Positions 11,680 through 24,400 of a stretch of 64,000 nucleotides of DNA are shown here, one piece after another. The notes beneath the pieces were generated by a model that did no database searches, was not told the DNA's origin, and was given only the letters and a program-made list of their open reading frames with translations. Positions within the stretch are counted from its first letter, which is position 1; the number at the start of each line of letters is the position of its first letter. Made by a program: the position numbers and the translations under genes. The stretch comes from Aplysia californica (Eukaryota; Mollusca; Gastropoda; Aplysiida; Aplysiidae), in assembly GCF_000002075.1 (NCBI RefSeq), contig NW_004798181.1, forward strand, positions 13,762 through 77,761. The letters are read 5' to 3'.

Positions 11680-12240
11680 TGTTGATCAATATGATGAACA
11701 ATTAACATAGATAAGCACCAGCTGTTTTTTAAGAAGTTAATTTTTAAAATTGACTCTTCAATTTTTGTTTTGTGGCTGTGAAATGCACAGTCAGCATTCT
11801 CCGGTTTGGGCCCCAAGAGCACTGGATATACATCGATACTTACTGACTTAGTACTCAGTATCGGTGTTTTATAATCTGAAAGAGAGCGAGAGATGCGCTG
11901 CTATTTTTCAGTACAAAATTAGCAGTAACTTAATATTTTTTAACGTATTTTTAACAAGGAGGGTTTTAGGGGGGCTTACTTGGATATGGTGGTCCCAACT
12001 TTTGTGACAGGGAAATATAACTTAACCTAAAGAAAATCTAGATTAGAACAATTACTTCTGGTTCTAAGTCTAAACAATTACTTTTTGATTCGCGTGCCGG
12101 AGAGATAGCCTTTCAAACCTAATTGCAAAAAAACATCAAGTCGTGGTCAAATTCAGAGGGGCATGCCCCCCTGAACCACCCCATGTTTTTTTTTTTTTTA
12201 GGCCACCTCTATTCTCACCCGGAGTGAGAATAGTGCAGGC
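11680..12240. other. No gene seen
   Basis: This is upstream of the first recognised exon of the five-exon gene and could contain its promoter or a 5' UTR exon. No specific promoter motif can be supported. It includes a short inverted pair CTATTCTCACCCGG/AGTGAGAATAG at 12209-12233. Confidence 0.4.
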
Positions 12241-12247
12241 GAGTCTT

Positions 12248-12691
12248 GTGGCTATTCTCACCCGGTGCGCGTTCACCAAATTTTGCGTTCACACTAAACC
12301 ACAGAATTCTACACTGTGATAACAGAAAAATTGTAGAATTCTGTGCCGTGAACAAACGTTCCATTACAATTGTAGCCTACTAAAAGCGTACAATTTTGTC
12401 TGTGGGCAGTGGAGAGAGAGAGAGAAAGAGAGAGAGGAGTAGCGCGAGAATTTCCGGGCAAAACAAAATGGCGACCCGCGTAGTTCGGCTCGATTCGAAA
12501 AGTTAAATAGCCATAGCATCTTTGTGGACAACTAAATTTATTTACTTTTGTGTTTTAACATCATTTTTTAACTTTGTTTTGGTCAATTTGATCGTCCACA
12601 CCGATAGACAGTATTCAGAAAGAGACGGAGAGAGAGAGAAGAGGGGAGGAGTTGATCTTGCGAGAACTTCCGGGCGGGTGAGAATAGCCAC
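12248..12691. mobile_element. Candidate MITE with perfect 17-bp inverted ends
   Basis: GTGGCTATTCTCACCCG at 12248-12264 is repeated exactly, inverted, at 12675-12691. Inside are two related GA-rich segments (about 12411-12465 and 12630-12680), each followed by a GCGAGAA-TTCCGGGC word. No transposase. No clear target duplication was found. Confidence 0.55.
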
Positions 12692-12699
12692 TTTCTTTT

Positions 12700-13080
12700 T
12701 TTAAGTCAGGGGGGGCTTTCTGACTTTGTGAAAAACAAGTGAAATTTTACTGCTCATTTTGTAGGCTAGATTTAGAATCTAGGCTACTGATAAAACATAA
12801 AACATTGATACCGACTATTTGAATCAGTATCGATATTTCAGTTGCCTACACTTACACTACACAAAAGTCTGGATCACCATCCAAGTCCAAGTAGTGCCAG
12901 ATCTAATCACATGCGATTAAAAGTAGAAATGATGCAAACTATTTTTAGGTAAGGCGCCCATCTTGTTTGACGTCAGACCAGGATACCCCTCCGATCACGT
13001 GACTACATCTAAGTATAGACAACCGCACGGCACCAAAGATGGAAGTGTCTATGTATATATTATGCTTAATCTACACCATT
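12700..13080. other. No gene seen
   Basis: No exon, known repeat or promoter element could be supported. Confidence 0.35.
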
Positions 13081-13084
13081 TTTC

Positions 13085-13180
13085 GGAAGTTCTGATAGCT
13101 GATTTGATAGCGCGTCTGCGTTTGATGTCGAGCAATGACTTTTGGAGCGGTTCGATTCCGGTCCCGGACAGTTTTTCTTT
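13085..13180 (+). repeat. tRNA-derived SINE head
   Basis: GATAGCGCGTCTGCGTTTG (box-A side) is followed about 35 bases later by AGCGGTTCGATTCCGG, a very good box B. The spacing is tRNA-like, but the stems do not pair well enough for a functional tRNA. Confidence 0.55.
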
Positions 13181-15870
13181 TCTCTTTTCCTCCTCCCGAC
13201 TGACCAACAGTTCCATAAATTATAGGCCTAATTTGTAGAGTTACTTTGACTTTGAAGTTGTTTATTTTTTAAAATGTATTAGTGATTAAAAATGCAGGAG
13301 GGGGGGGGGGTTGGTAGATCTAAATTTAGATATCTAGATCTAGATCTAGAACTAGATATTATCTAGATTTCTAGTCCTCCTGCGTCTTTACGGCAATTTT
13401 CGTGCGGTCTTCCATCATGTCCAGGTAGGCCTAATAGATCTAGATCTAGATTAGATCTAGGCTAGAAAATCCGAAATGTTACCGAAAACACGTCGTTCCA
13501 TGTGGGTATCCCAGGAAGTGATGACATTACATTACTAAAATTAGCAGCCAATCAGAAAGATGCGTCATTTCTAAGTTTAACGGCATGTGATCTAATCTAG
13601 CCTAAGACCTAAGACCTAAGATCTTGAAATAAGATGTTTTGGCACTTAAGTTAGAAATACAAGAGGCTGTATGCCTTCCTATCAACAAAACCGACCATAT
13701 AAGTCAGAAGTACGGGTCAGTTTGTCAAAGAATGCATGCACCAGTGCCGAAGACTAAACCACTGGCGACCACGCTTGAGGCGCTGACCGGTGACGATAGA
13801 CAAACGTTGGGAGTCCGAAATGTGCCGGTAGTTCGAAAACAGGAGTGGAGCTATACAATGGCATGGTAATAAAACTAAGTCGGTCAAACATGAAGTAATG
13901 ACCAGCCTGTTTTCAGTTTACAAATTACCTTTTGACATAAACACCTTGTGTATGATCTTGGCGTTCAATCTTGAACAACGCGTTTTGTTTTGACTTTCCT
14001 CGCGTCTCCCTCAAGCTTTTCGTCTGATCCAAATTTAGTGCTCCAGTCACTTACAGCTTTTAAAAACATACATTTTAATTTCAAAGTATACAAATTTTAG
14101 GACATTCTACAAACATTTCAGGGTATCAAAGTTCATAGAAATTTAGCTATTAAGATATTTTAAAAGTGTGTTTACTAAAAGTTAGCAATAAACGTCTGTT
14201 CTTAACGTTGTAAGTGGAATCCGTTTGTTTTCTTCCGGACAAAGGGGAAAGGCCGTACCATAGATATATTCTGTGACTGAGACATACTAGTTTGAACACT
14301 GTCATGGCCACCGCTCTCTTTAAAAAAAGGTAAACCTTCAGTGTACGCTTCACCGTATTATTTTATCGCACCTTTTCGGCCAAATGAGAGCAATTCAAGG
14401 AAGTTGCATTGTTTTGAGGTCCTTAAGGGGCAATCTTTAAGTAGCCTATGTCCTGTGCAAGTGCTCTGACTTGGGTTTCAAAACATTTTACTGAAGGGTA
14501 TCTAGATATAGATTTAGATCTAGCATGTATACCTATGCAATATTTTCTCGTAACAATTATTTCTTACTAAAGCCTTTGATCGAATAAGTCTCTGAAAAAA
14601 AAAGAAAACTAATTGAAAAAGTACGCTACTACCTTTAACTACTATTAGTAACAGCAGCTAGGCAATGGTGAGATCAACACTGTACACAGTTTTCATAGTC
14701 ACAAACTCAGTCCCGGGGGGAAAAGGGGGGGGGGTATTAGTCCCGGGGGGGTGGGAGGGGGGGGGGGTATTCCTTTCTTTATACTTTATTTATTTCTAGC
14801 TGTGTGCAGTCTGTAGGCTTCATTTAACCTACCTACTTTTTTTTCCAATTAAAACGAAAAAATCAATTGAGAGAGGGTTTTTTTTAATCATTGTTTTTCT
14901 AAAGGTAAATTTTATACAGCAACATTGACTTGAGGATTGAGGAAGACACATATTCTCACTATAGAGTGAAGTGCACACGGCACCTTATGCCCCCTTCCCT
15001 TACCTTTCATTTTGGCTCTCATTATAACGCGCTCCATCTTACAATGAATTCCTGGAACGTCAAAATGCGCAATCTATGGGGAAAGCACGCTCAAACATGT
15101 TCTAATAATAGACATGATGGCTATGTTTCCGTGTATAGTGTTTGAGTACGGTAAGCTAAGATGACTTTTTTTTTACGATGTAGGCCTTTCGGAATCGGAA
15201 GGATATTGACAATAAATAATTCCTGATTAACATTAGAGAGGATACACTGATTTATTTTTCACGGCCACCTTTAAAATAATTTTTTTATTTTTTATTTTCA
15301 TTCCTCATGGCCGCGCAGAGTTCTTTTTTGTACTGTTCCCATGTAAATGTAACACCATTTTACTTCTTTTGTTATTATGCTTACCTTTGCCTTTAGTCGT
15401 TAGCCTTATTTAATTATATGAAGTGCAAGCTGTCTAGTTGTACCTATAGGCTACTTTTGTCTAGTAAAATTTTGGAACTATAGATGAAAAATAAAAGCGC
15501 ATATAATTCACGACCATAATAATAGATCATTATCAATTGAACATGTCAGAACCCGCCCCCCCCCCCCCCCCCCCCCCCGAATCTATATCTTTGTCTGTCT
15601 ATCCCTTTCTCTGTCTCTCTAGGGGGGGGGGGGTCATATTCAGATGCTACCATGTCATAATTAATTTAATCTTCTTTTTAAAAAATAGGTGTAGCCCAAG
15701 GAGTTTGGTGTAGCCTCTACTGTCTCGCTGTAATTCTACAATTGCTATATTTCCAAAGAAATTATATTGACGCTGTTAGCATTTGTTTTTGTATAATTTG
15801 TTGTTGAAGTAGAGGGTCGAAATAAAAGTTATGATTTTAAACAGATACCCATTTTAATTTTGGTGTCCTC
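13180..15870. other. Gene-free, A/T-rich with TAGATC clusters and G/C runs
   Basis: TAGATC/CTAGAT palindromic clusters occur at 13318-13375 and 13436-13465. Long G runs lie at 13300-13312, 14714-14770 and 15622-15634, and a long C run at 15556-15580. No exon with matching splice sites was recognised. Confidence 0.45.
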
Positions 15871-15873
15871 ACT

Positions 15874-16029
<156 letters not shown>

Positions 16030-16319
16030 TAGACTTTTATTTGTCCCAGAAGGGCACTTTGTTTTACAATGGCACACATACATACATAAATACATAATTA
16101 TAAATACGTATACATACATATATACATACATGCATAAATACATATAAATACACACTATTACACAAATACAGAACAGTTTACAAACAATGCCACTGTCGGT
16201 CGCCACTGTGCAGCGCCCGGTGATTTGAGCGAGGGTTGTCGTGTCTTGCTCAAGGACACACTCCAGAGACCACCCATCTGATCCCCGTGTCACCGACACT
16301 TGCTTTAACTTTAAGTCTA

Positions 16320-16900
16320 AGACTAAAACTAAGAGCGTTTTCTTTATTTTTTGTGTTGTTTTGTTTTGTTTGTTTTGGAGTTGTTGTTTTTTACCCTTTC
16401 CCAACCGGATAGGCAATATTATAATGTATACACCCACTGACCACTTTGAAAGGACGTAACTCCGTATGCGTTCAATGATATTCAATCCACACACTTTTAC
16501 TTCTTTGTCATCCTCAAATGTGGTGTGTTTAACGTTACGCTGTGATCTATCAGAATGTTCAAATGATAAATGTGTGGGAGATCGACTTACTGTTAAAAAA
16601 AATTTTATGGCGATTATATTCCTACCGGGTGGGTACGTTGTCCACCCATACACTTATGTCACTTTGTATAGACTTTATGGAGAGGATGATCAGACAGGTT
16701 AATGAGTGAAATAATCCCAACTAACAACAAGTGTGAAACAAGAATTTCGAAAAAAAAAAAAAAGTTATAGAGAGGCGTGAAATAAATGGAATTAACTTTT
16801 AATTTTCCACAGAAACTTGAAACGTGAACAGAAATAAGGAGACAATTAAGTTTAAATTAAGCTATTGTCAAGGTGCGAGCTGATCACTCCCTCTCAAAAA
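16320..16900. other. No gene seen
   Basis: No supported exon or repeat was found. Confidence 0.35.
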
Positions 16901-16904
16901 GGCA

Positions 16905-17313
16905 TGCCGTCGGGACCATGGCCCGGGGCGGTGCTTCTGACTCAAGTGTCTTTAGGCCATTCCAAAGGTGGGGGGGGGGGGGGGGGGGGGGGGGGGGCGC
17001 AATTAAACCATGTTCTTATGCAAAGTAGAATTGTAATTTTGTACATGGGCTGATTCATCAATGTCAATGTCATGCTCATAACTGCCTGAACTGCTGCTTT
17101 TTCTTTCCTAATCCTTGCTATCGTCATTTCCCTCTACCGGTACTTCTTTTCTTTAGTATGTTTGTCACTCTCTTGTCAACTGCTATCTCCGGGTGCTTTG
17201 ATAGTCGACTTTGTGCTGTCTAGAAAGGTGAGCAGAGTAAGCCCGATTCCCTGTAAGGACTTCTCTGTTGACGTCCACCCCTTGGCGCTCATATGACCTT
17301 ATGCAGTTGTGAG
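16905..17313 (+). mobile_element. SINE-2 copy (long family)
   Basis: The head is GTGTCTTTAGGCCATTCC, followed by a poly-G run of about 27 bases (16971-16997), then ATGGGCTGA, GCTCATAACTG, CTGCTGCTTTTTCTTTCC and the GACTTCTCTGTTGACGTCC block. The shared tail GCGCTCATATGACCTTATGC closes it, truncated by the SINE-4 head that starts at about 17320. Confidence 0.8.
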
Positions 17314-17319
17314 CCCCGT

Positions 17320-17660
17320 TTGACTCGCGACCGCAATGTCGTGGGTTTGAATCCCGTCAGGGGACCAACATTGTGTCCTATTGGGAAAGGCATTTTACAC
17401 TAATCACATGTATTATTTTCCTCACATCACCTTTGTGGGAATGGGTACCCAGTTCAAGTCATATTATAATTTAAATAGATAGTGAAAGATCTTGTCAGTT
17501 CGTTTGTGTTTGAGCACTTAATCAGCTGCTTGCACTGTATGCTTCCCGGGAAGGTGAGAATGTTTCTGAGTGTTGTATGGTCTGCTGGGGTAATAATATA
17601 GTGTGCATCTCTATTATTATAGCTTGCTGTCGAGCGGGGATGCGCTATACACATGCTATT
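17320..17660 (+). mobile_element. SINE-4 copy with tRNA-like head
   Basis: The box-B side GTGGGTTTGAATCCCGTC at about 17341-17358 is followed by TTGGGAAAGGCATTTTACAC, GGGAATGGGTACCC and the CAAGCACTTA region. It is the inverse of the copies at 4015 and 62640. Confidence 0.75.
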
Positions 17661-17669
17661 TATTATAAT

Positions 17670-18770
17670 TACTAACTCAATTATTCCTTGATAAGACGAT
17701 AAACGCTCCCATTGACACAATTTAGGAGCAGGCTGCTTAAATCCTGTCCATAAAGGCCGACCCAGATTGACAAGGATACGTAACACACATCATGTACCCT
17801 ACATGATGTATAACAGTTTGTTACAGAGTCTCCATCTGTCTACTGGGATGTTTGTAGCCTACATATTCCCACTTCGCCTGGGTTGGTTCTGAGCCAGAGT
17901 TGAAACAGTCTACTAGCCCAACTCACCTAAGTTGTAGGGCCTACATTATTTACAGTTAAAATTCAATAAACATATACACTAATTTATTTTATATATATAT
18001 AAAAATATATATATATATATATAAAATAATTTACAAAACCAATCCTTCCCCGCCACCCTACCCTGCCATATTACCTAGTCTAAAAATTCATTTCTAGTAT
18101 GCAATGGGCCCTCTCCCTCAACCTGCTAATCATAACTATTACTTTTAATTAATTTGAGGGCAATTTGACTTTGTCAAGTAAAACTCATCCTTGAAGAGTA
18201 AGGGTTCAAATCCTCAAACAGCAAGCGTTAACATCCCTTCCATTTCCAATTTTCCAGCAGGTGGCTGAAAGAAGACACATCCTTCTTCTTTGTTCTCCCA
18301 CTACCGTACTGACAATCAGTCTTGCATTTTCCTAACCCCAAAATCAGTGTAGGTGAGATTCGTTTCAGAATTTGAAATCTTGTTGCAAAACCGGCACCTT
18401 CCCTTTTGAATTCCAAACAAAACTAGAGCTAAAACAACACAGAAACAAGCTGACAAAAAAGAAAAAAAACAACAAATCCCTCAAACATTTCGTAGCATTT
18501 ATTCATGGACCAGTGTGATTTTGATTCTTTTATTGGGTTTTTCTTTTTTTTGACAGGATAAATTATGGGCAATAAAATGATCATCATATATAATCATAGA
18601 GATTGCAATTTCACAACAGAGTCTATAGAAAGACGTCTCACATTACTTGCAACATCGATGCATGCACATTTAAAGTCAAAACGACTGAAAAATCATTGGT
18701 AGAGTAGTGCCTACATCGTGGACAGAGATTCAAAGAAACAAGAAAAGAAGTAGAAAGAAGATGAAACACT
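17670..18770. other. No gene seen
   Basis: A (TA) tract lies at 17990-18022. No exon or further repeat could be supported. Confidence 0.35.
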
Positions 18771-18775
18771 TCTGT

Positions 18776-18970
18776 TTGTTTTAGTAAGAGTTTTGCAGCA
18801 CTTGCAACCCAATTAGATCATATAAGTGACGGAGATTAGAGGAATTACAAGAGAGTTGTAACAAACACAACAAAAGAAGGGGGAAAGATACGGACGGTAG
18901 ATGTTTCGACAGGAAAAAAAGAGAGAACAATACCACAGCAACTGTCAAAACCAACGAACACTTTTGTCAT
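18776..18970 (-). mobile_element. SINE-1 copy, diverged
   Basis: On the minus strand it has the family order and the GTAAAAC-type end (TTTTAGTAAGAGTTTTGCAG on the plus strand), with a degraded head. Confidence 0.65.
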
Positions 18971-19373
18971 TTAATTCATATTATATTGCACAAATTGGTT
19001 AATTTAAGTACCATGGCAGCATTATCCAAAACTGCAGACTGCCTTGACGACGTCCATCAAAGACTTAAAAATTCATGGATCACTATTGTGAAATAAAAAC
19101 TAGATCTATCTGGAAGTCAAAGATCCTTTCATTTAAGACGAAATTAAAAATATATAATAAAGCAATATTTTGGCTGTATTGACGTATGGCTCAGAGATAG
19201 GGAAAACAAACAAAACAATTCAACGAAAAATAAAAAGCTTCCAAACAAAATATTTACGGAGAATTTTACTTATAAAATTGAATAAATTTTCTACAAATAT
19301 ATGAAGTGTTGGAAAGAGCTGGAAATGAAGATACATGTATCAACACAACCATAAAAAGGAGAAGATGGAGATA

Positions 19374-19559
19374 GTTTAGTTTTAGTTTTAGTAGAGGTTT
19401 TACGGCACTCGCAACTGCATAAGGCCATATTAGCACCAGAAGATTAGAGGTGTCACAAGAGAGTCACAAACATAAAAAAGAAGAAGGGGAGATAAGGACG
19501 ACAGATGTTTGATAGGAAAGAAGAAGCAGACCACACCAGAGCACCCGCTAACCACCCGC
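19374..19559 (-). mobile_element. SINE-1 copy with 11-bp target duplication
   Basis: 186 bp, flanked by AGATGGAGATA at 19363-19373 and 19560-19570. On the minus strand it runs from a GGTTAGCGGGTGCTCTGG head to a tail of ACTAAA units. The variable-length target duplication and simple-repeat tail show retrotransposition. This is the best-bounded copy in the window. Confidence 0.92.
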
Positions 19560-19674
19560 AGATGGAGATATCTAGGACATGTTCTAAGAATGCCGAAGAC
19601 AAGAATGCCCTATCACACATGGTGTTGGAGACCAACTGGAAAAAATAAATCGAGGAAGGCCAAATGGAAGCTAT

Positions 19675-19853
19675 CTGTCGCCGTGGTTTTATGCACCCTG
19701 CATAATTTAGCAAAATTTGATCATTTTTTGCATAATTTCTGATTATTTTCCTTTATCATTCTTTGTTAAAATTAACAGAATCGCATAATTTCGCATTTTT
19801 GGGCTCAGTTTGCATAATTTCGGAATTTTTCTTGCATAAAACTACGGGGACAG
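19675..19853. mobile_element. MITE-A copy with 6-bp target duplication
   Basis: 179 bp with inverted ends CTGTCGCCGTGGTTTTATGC / complement of CTGTCCCCGTAGTTTTATGC, flanked by AGCTAT on both sides. The interior is A/T-rich with GCATAATTT words and no coding capacity. Confidence 0.9.
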
Positions 19854-20030
19854 AGCTATAGAAGCACAATAAGTAAGGGATGAGGCAATCACCCAGGGCC
19901 CAGGGCCTCGATTTGCCGAAATTGGAGGACGTGGCCAGGGACAGGCAACCGTGGCGTTGACTGCTCTCCGCCTTATGTACCTGACGGTATAAGGAGAGAG
20001 TAAGTCAATGGCGTCTATTGTTGTGTGGCT

Positions 20031-20555
20031 ATTAGTGTCAGGTTCTCAGCTATTGTATGCCAAAGACTAAGATAGCAGTTAGATTCCCACGTGCAGAGAT
20101 TTTATTTTAACAAGTACAGAATAAATTAAATGATATGTTATAAATATATCTGTACAATTAACTCTGAGAAGTTGGCACATCTGATAACGAAAATAATACA
20201 CCGCATTTATACAGCACATTTCCATAATTTGCAATGGTCAAGGCGCTTTAGTAGACATTTAAATATATAAATTATAGTCTATAATGGCTTAAAAATAAAA
20301 CATGCAGCACTTGCACACAAGGGCATATATAAAATGACTCAAATACAATACACAGGTAAATCAATGTATAGAGTTACATGAATATAGGAATACCGACAGG
20401 AACAAAAGCGTGTATAAACAATTCATGTAAACAGTACTAGAAGTATGGATCAAAAGTGCTTTCTTGTTGTATCTCTGTTTCTAATAACAGCGAAAACATT
20501 TCATAACAAAGAGTGAGCTTAAGAAGAAGTCACACTTTCACTGTTAAAAAAAATG
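20031..20555. other. No gene; partial SINE-4 tail
   Basis: At 20195-20260 there is a TTATACAGCACATTTCC ... AAGGCGCTTTA fragment related to the SINE-4 tail. The remainder is A/T-rich. Confidence 0.4.
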
Positions 20556-20559
20556 GAGA

Positions 20560-21493
20560 CACGACAAGAAAGCATGGAGGTCGCGTAATGTTTCTGGCAC
20601 AAGGTTTCGGTAGTCTAATCTTAAAGAATGCTTGACAAATGTGTTATTTTTTTCCTGACTCTTTAAGTGGCTACCCCGTGCAAATCTAGAACCACACACT
20701 TTACATCTGGTCGTTAAGACTTTTCTCCTATGTATGTTTGTTGTTCCTGATGCTTTAAGCTGTTCACACGTGCAAATCATTTATTATAAATCACAAACTT
20801 TCACAACTGCATGTGGCTACCAAGCAAACCTTGCTTGTGTGTGTTGCTTATAGTGTGGTAAAAAATTCGTGGAGCAACGTATCCTCAATTATCTCTTTAA
20901 CAGAGGTGCATCAATGTCACCCATACTTTGCACACCAGTTTTTATCAACCTGTCTTAATTTTTAATCATACATGTATTTTTCCCACAACAGTTGGAGCTA
21001 GATTAAAAAACTTTTCTTTCTAAATTTATATAAAATACTATAAATCTCCTTCACGCGGAGAACGGGATTGTTCAAAAGCATTTTGCATGTATGTGGCCAA
21101 CAATGACACTTTTAGTTTACAAGAAATTAATTTCAAAGTGAACACCTTTTTTGCTTTCAATAAGCATAATGTTGTGATTAGAAAAAAAATGACGGACTTG
21201 CTTTTAAAAGCAATATTGCCCAAGTTGTAAACCTTTCAAAATCTGTAGAAACCACCCACTGGGATTTTTAATTAGTATTTATAAGGAATTTTCTAGAAAA
21301 CAGTCAACAGGAATTTACAAAAATTTTAACGTTAAAACAAATTGATACAAGTCACTGTGAAAAAGCTGGAGAGTCTATGTTCGATAGTTGAGGCAATGCT
21401 TGACAATAAGTTGCGCCACAAATTTTTGACCGCAGTATTTTGATTCTTTACGCAGTCAGCATGTGCAAACAATTTACAAATATTCACAAACTT
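20560..21493 (-). pseudogene. Decayed C2H2 fingers downstream of zinc-finger gene A
   Basis: On the minus strand near 20640-20720 the words CKVCGSRFARGSHLKS are a recognisable finger, followed by degraded linker. Near 20750-20800 and 21400-21490 further zinc-finger-like DNA (the CACAAACTTCACA type of word) is seen without an open frame. These are probably former C-terminal fingers of gene A, or the end of a lost neighbouring array. Confidence 0.65.
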
Positions 21494-24400
21494 TCACAAT
21501 TGTAAGGTTTTTCTAGTGTGTATTATTTTTTCATGGATCAGTAGATTAAGCTTCTGAGTAAACTCAGCTCCACAGATTTCACACTTGTAAGGCTTTTCTC
21601 TTGTGTGTGTTCTCATATGTGCTGTCAAGCGACTGCTCTTAGGAAACTTCACACCACAAACTTCACACTTGTACGGGTAAGGCTTTCCTCCTGCGTGTGT
21701 TCTCATATGCACCGTCAAGCGGTCGCCCTGAGCAAACCTAACACCACAAACTTCACAACCGTAAGGCTTTTCTTGGCTATGTGTTCTTTCATAATGAGTC
21801 TTCAAACCGTATCTCGATGTAAACCATTTACCACAAACTTCACATTTGAACGATTTTTCTCCAGTGTGCGTTTTTTTATGTCTCTTTAAATAGCTTTTTA
21901 GTGCGAACTGTTTGCCACAAACTTCGCAGCCGTAAGGCTTTTCTCCTGAGTGCGTTTTCTCGTGGGCGTGTAGATTGGCTGTGTTTATGAACCTAAGTCC
22001 GCAGACTTTACATTTGTAAGGCTTTTCTCCTGTGTGTGTTCTAGTATGCACAATCAAATATTGCCTTAAAGTGAACCCAATGCCACAAACTTCACACTTG
22101 TACGGTTTTTCTCCGCTGTGTCTCTTTCTATGACTCTTTAAGCCAGAGGCTCTTGCAAACCGTCTATCGCAATCTTCACACTTGTAAGGTTTTTCTCCAG
22201 AGTGTAGTTTTCTGTGACTCTTTAGAGAGCCACTCTTGGCAAATTTAGCACCACAAACATCGCATCCGTAAGGCTTTTCTCCTGTGTGTGTTCTTTTATG
22301 AATCTTTAGATCACTACACTGTGCAAACACAGCATCACAAACTTCACACTTATAAGGTTTTTGTCCAGTGTGAGTCGTGCCATGAATCCTTAAATCTTGT
22401 TTCCGTGCAAACCGTTTATCACATACTTCACATTTGTAAGGTTTCTCTCCCGAGTGAATTATTTCATGACTCTTCAAACCGCCCGGCTCTGCAAACTGTC
22501 TACCACAGACTTTGCACTGGAAAGGCTTTTCGCCCGTGTGTTTTCTTTTGTGGCTCTGTAGTTTTATCTCATTTTTTAAGCCAACGCCACATATTTCACA
22601 GTGGTAAAGCTTTTCTTTCATAGCATGTGTTCTTTTGTGACTCTTCAGATGAATGCTCTCGGCAAACTTTTCACAGCAAACTTCACACTTGTAAGGGTTT
22701 TCTTCTAGATGAATCCGCTTGTGTCTGTTAAGGCTTCGAGCATGTATATACCCTGCACCACAAACATCACATTTGTAAGGCTTTTCTTTTTCTCCAGCAC
22801 TTATTCTTTTGCCAGTCGCAGACTTGGGTCCATCAGGGACAGCGTTGCTATCTTGTCCAGGAGGAGTCTCTCTGTGCAGTTGTTGAGGTAATGCACCACC
22901 AGAAGACTGGGTACAATTAGTGGATGGAACAAGAGATTGTGAACAAGAAGTCGAAGAAAAGCCCAAGTCGGAAATGTCACTTGTGGACTGCCGAACAATA
23001 TCTGGGCTGTAGTCACATGATGGCTCGTTCAACTTTACCGTAGTGCGTTCTTTTAGCGGTTTTTCTTCAGATGCCTGCGTGAAAATATGACATACGTGCT
23101 CCGTTCCCGAAGTGGTATTCGCCATAACCATCGTTATTTCGGAAGCGTAACCTTTCTGCTTCTGGCCATCATTTACTGCACTTTTGCTGCACATGTCCTT
23201 ATCATACTCTCTGCTGAGATATAGATCAAAGACTTTCTTCTCCGGATTATGGATAGAAGATGTGGTTTCTTCCGAGGCACGGTCATCTTTTCTTTGATCA
23301 CCTATTTGACTTGTGTCAACAACATCGCAACTAGGACCGACTCCGTGTCTCTCCAAGAGGTATTGCTGTGTTGCTGGGTGTGTGGAGGTAGCCAGACTGT
23401 GGTCGTAAGGAACGCCACCTGGAAAAAGACAAAAGTAATACACACATTATCTGACTGGTAAAATTTCTACTGTCTCCCAATAACTTGGCAGCCCACACAC
23501 TCGCATACCTTTTCTTCATAGTAGCCGTTTTCTCTCAACACCATTGTCATATTCCTCTTGACAACTTTTCAAACATGCACATACATCGTGCAACAGTAGA
23601 GCACTTGGCTTTTATTGTACCAAAATTAGAGGGGATAGCTAGAACTGCTTTGTTTTATCAGAAAAAACAAAAAAACAGAAAAAAATTGTAAGTGGTTTGG
23701 GAGGGGGAGGGGAATTTAATTATGTTACACTACAGACACCATGAAATAAAAACATGCTTTTGTAAACTACAGTGTGAAACATGGATAGGTCAAACACAGA
23801 AGACTCAAAATCACACCTCCGTCAAACTGTGCCCGGGGTTTCGTTTTATTTTTCTCATTTTTCTTTGTGAGACATCCGTCGAACTACGGTTCCCTCGAAA
23901 TGCAGAGGCTGGGCCAGGGTCCCGACGGATTCAAGCTATCCGTGTTACACTGTATTTCTTAATCATTCCAGCCTAATTTAAACTCTAGTATAGGTTTAAC
24001 ATCCTCATAAACACTGTAGTAGTGTGTGGTTCTACAGGTATACGGTATAGTATACAGCCAAAATTGTCCAAGTCCAAGACAGCCACCCATTGTCGAGGAG
24101 AAAAAGCTGGACGACTTGGACAGTGCATTACAATTTTTTTTTAACACAACGGGGAATGGGAAGTGGTCGTTTGTACAGGTGATTGTCTTATACAGGTGGT
24201 CGTTTGTACAGGTGATTGTCTTATACAGGTGGTCGTTTGTACAGGTGATTGTCTTGGACATGTGGTCGTTTGAAAAGGTGATTGTTTTGGACAGGTGGTC
24301 ATTTGTAAAGGTGATTGTTTTGGACAGGTGGTTGTTTGTAAAAGTGATTGTCTTGGACAGGTGGTCGTTTGTAAAGATGATTGTTTTGGACAGGTGGTCG

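Larger units (their letters stand above)
19015..20030 (+). mobile_element. LINE remnant carrying a SINE and a MITE
   Basis: Several frames give the C-terminal part of a non-LTR reverse transcriptase: YGSE-type motif and KIKSFQTKYLRRILLIK near 19180-19290, RRWRYLGHVLRMPKTRMP near 19555-19620, and LEDVARDRQPWR near 19915-19960. It is interrupted by a SINE-1 (19374-19559) and a MITE-A (19675-19853), both with target duplications. It has frameshifts and stops and cannot be active. This pattern is known from RTE/Nimb-type LINEs. Confidence 0.8.
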
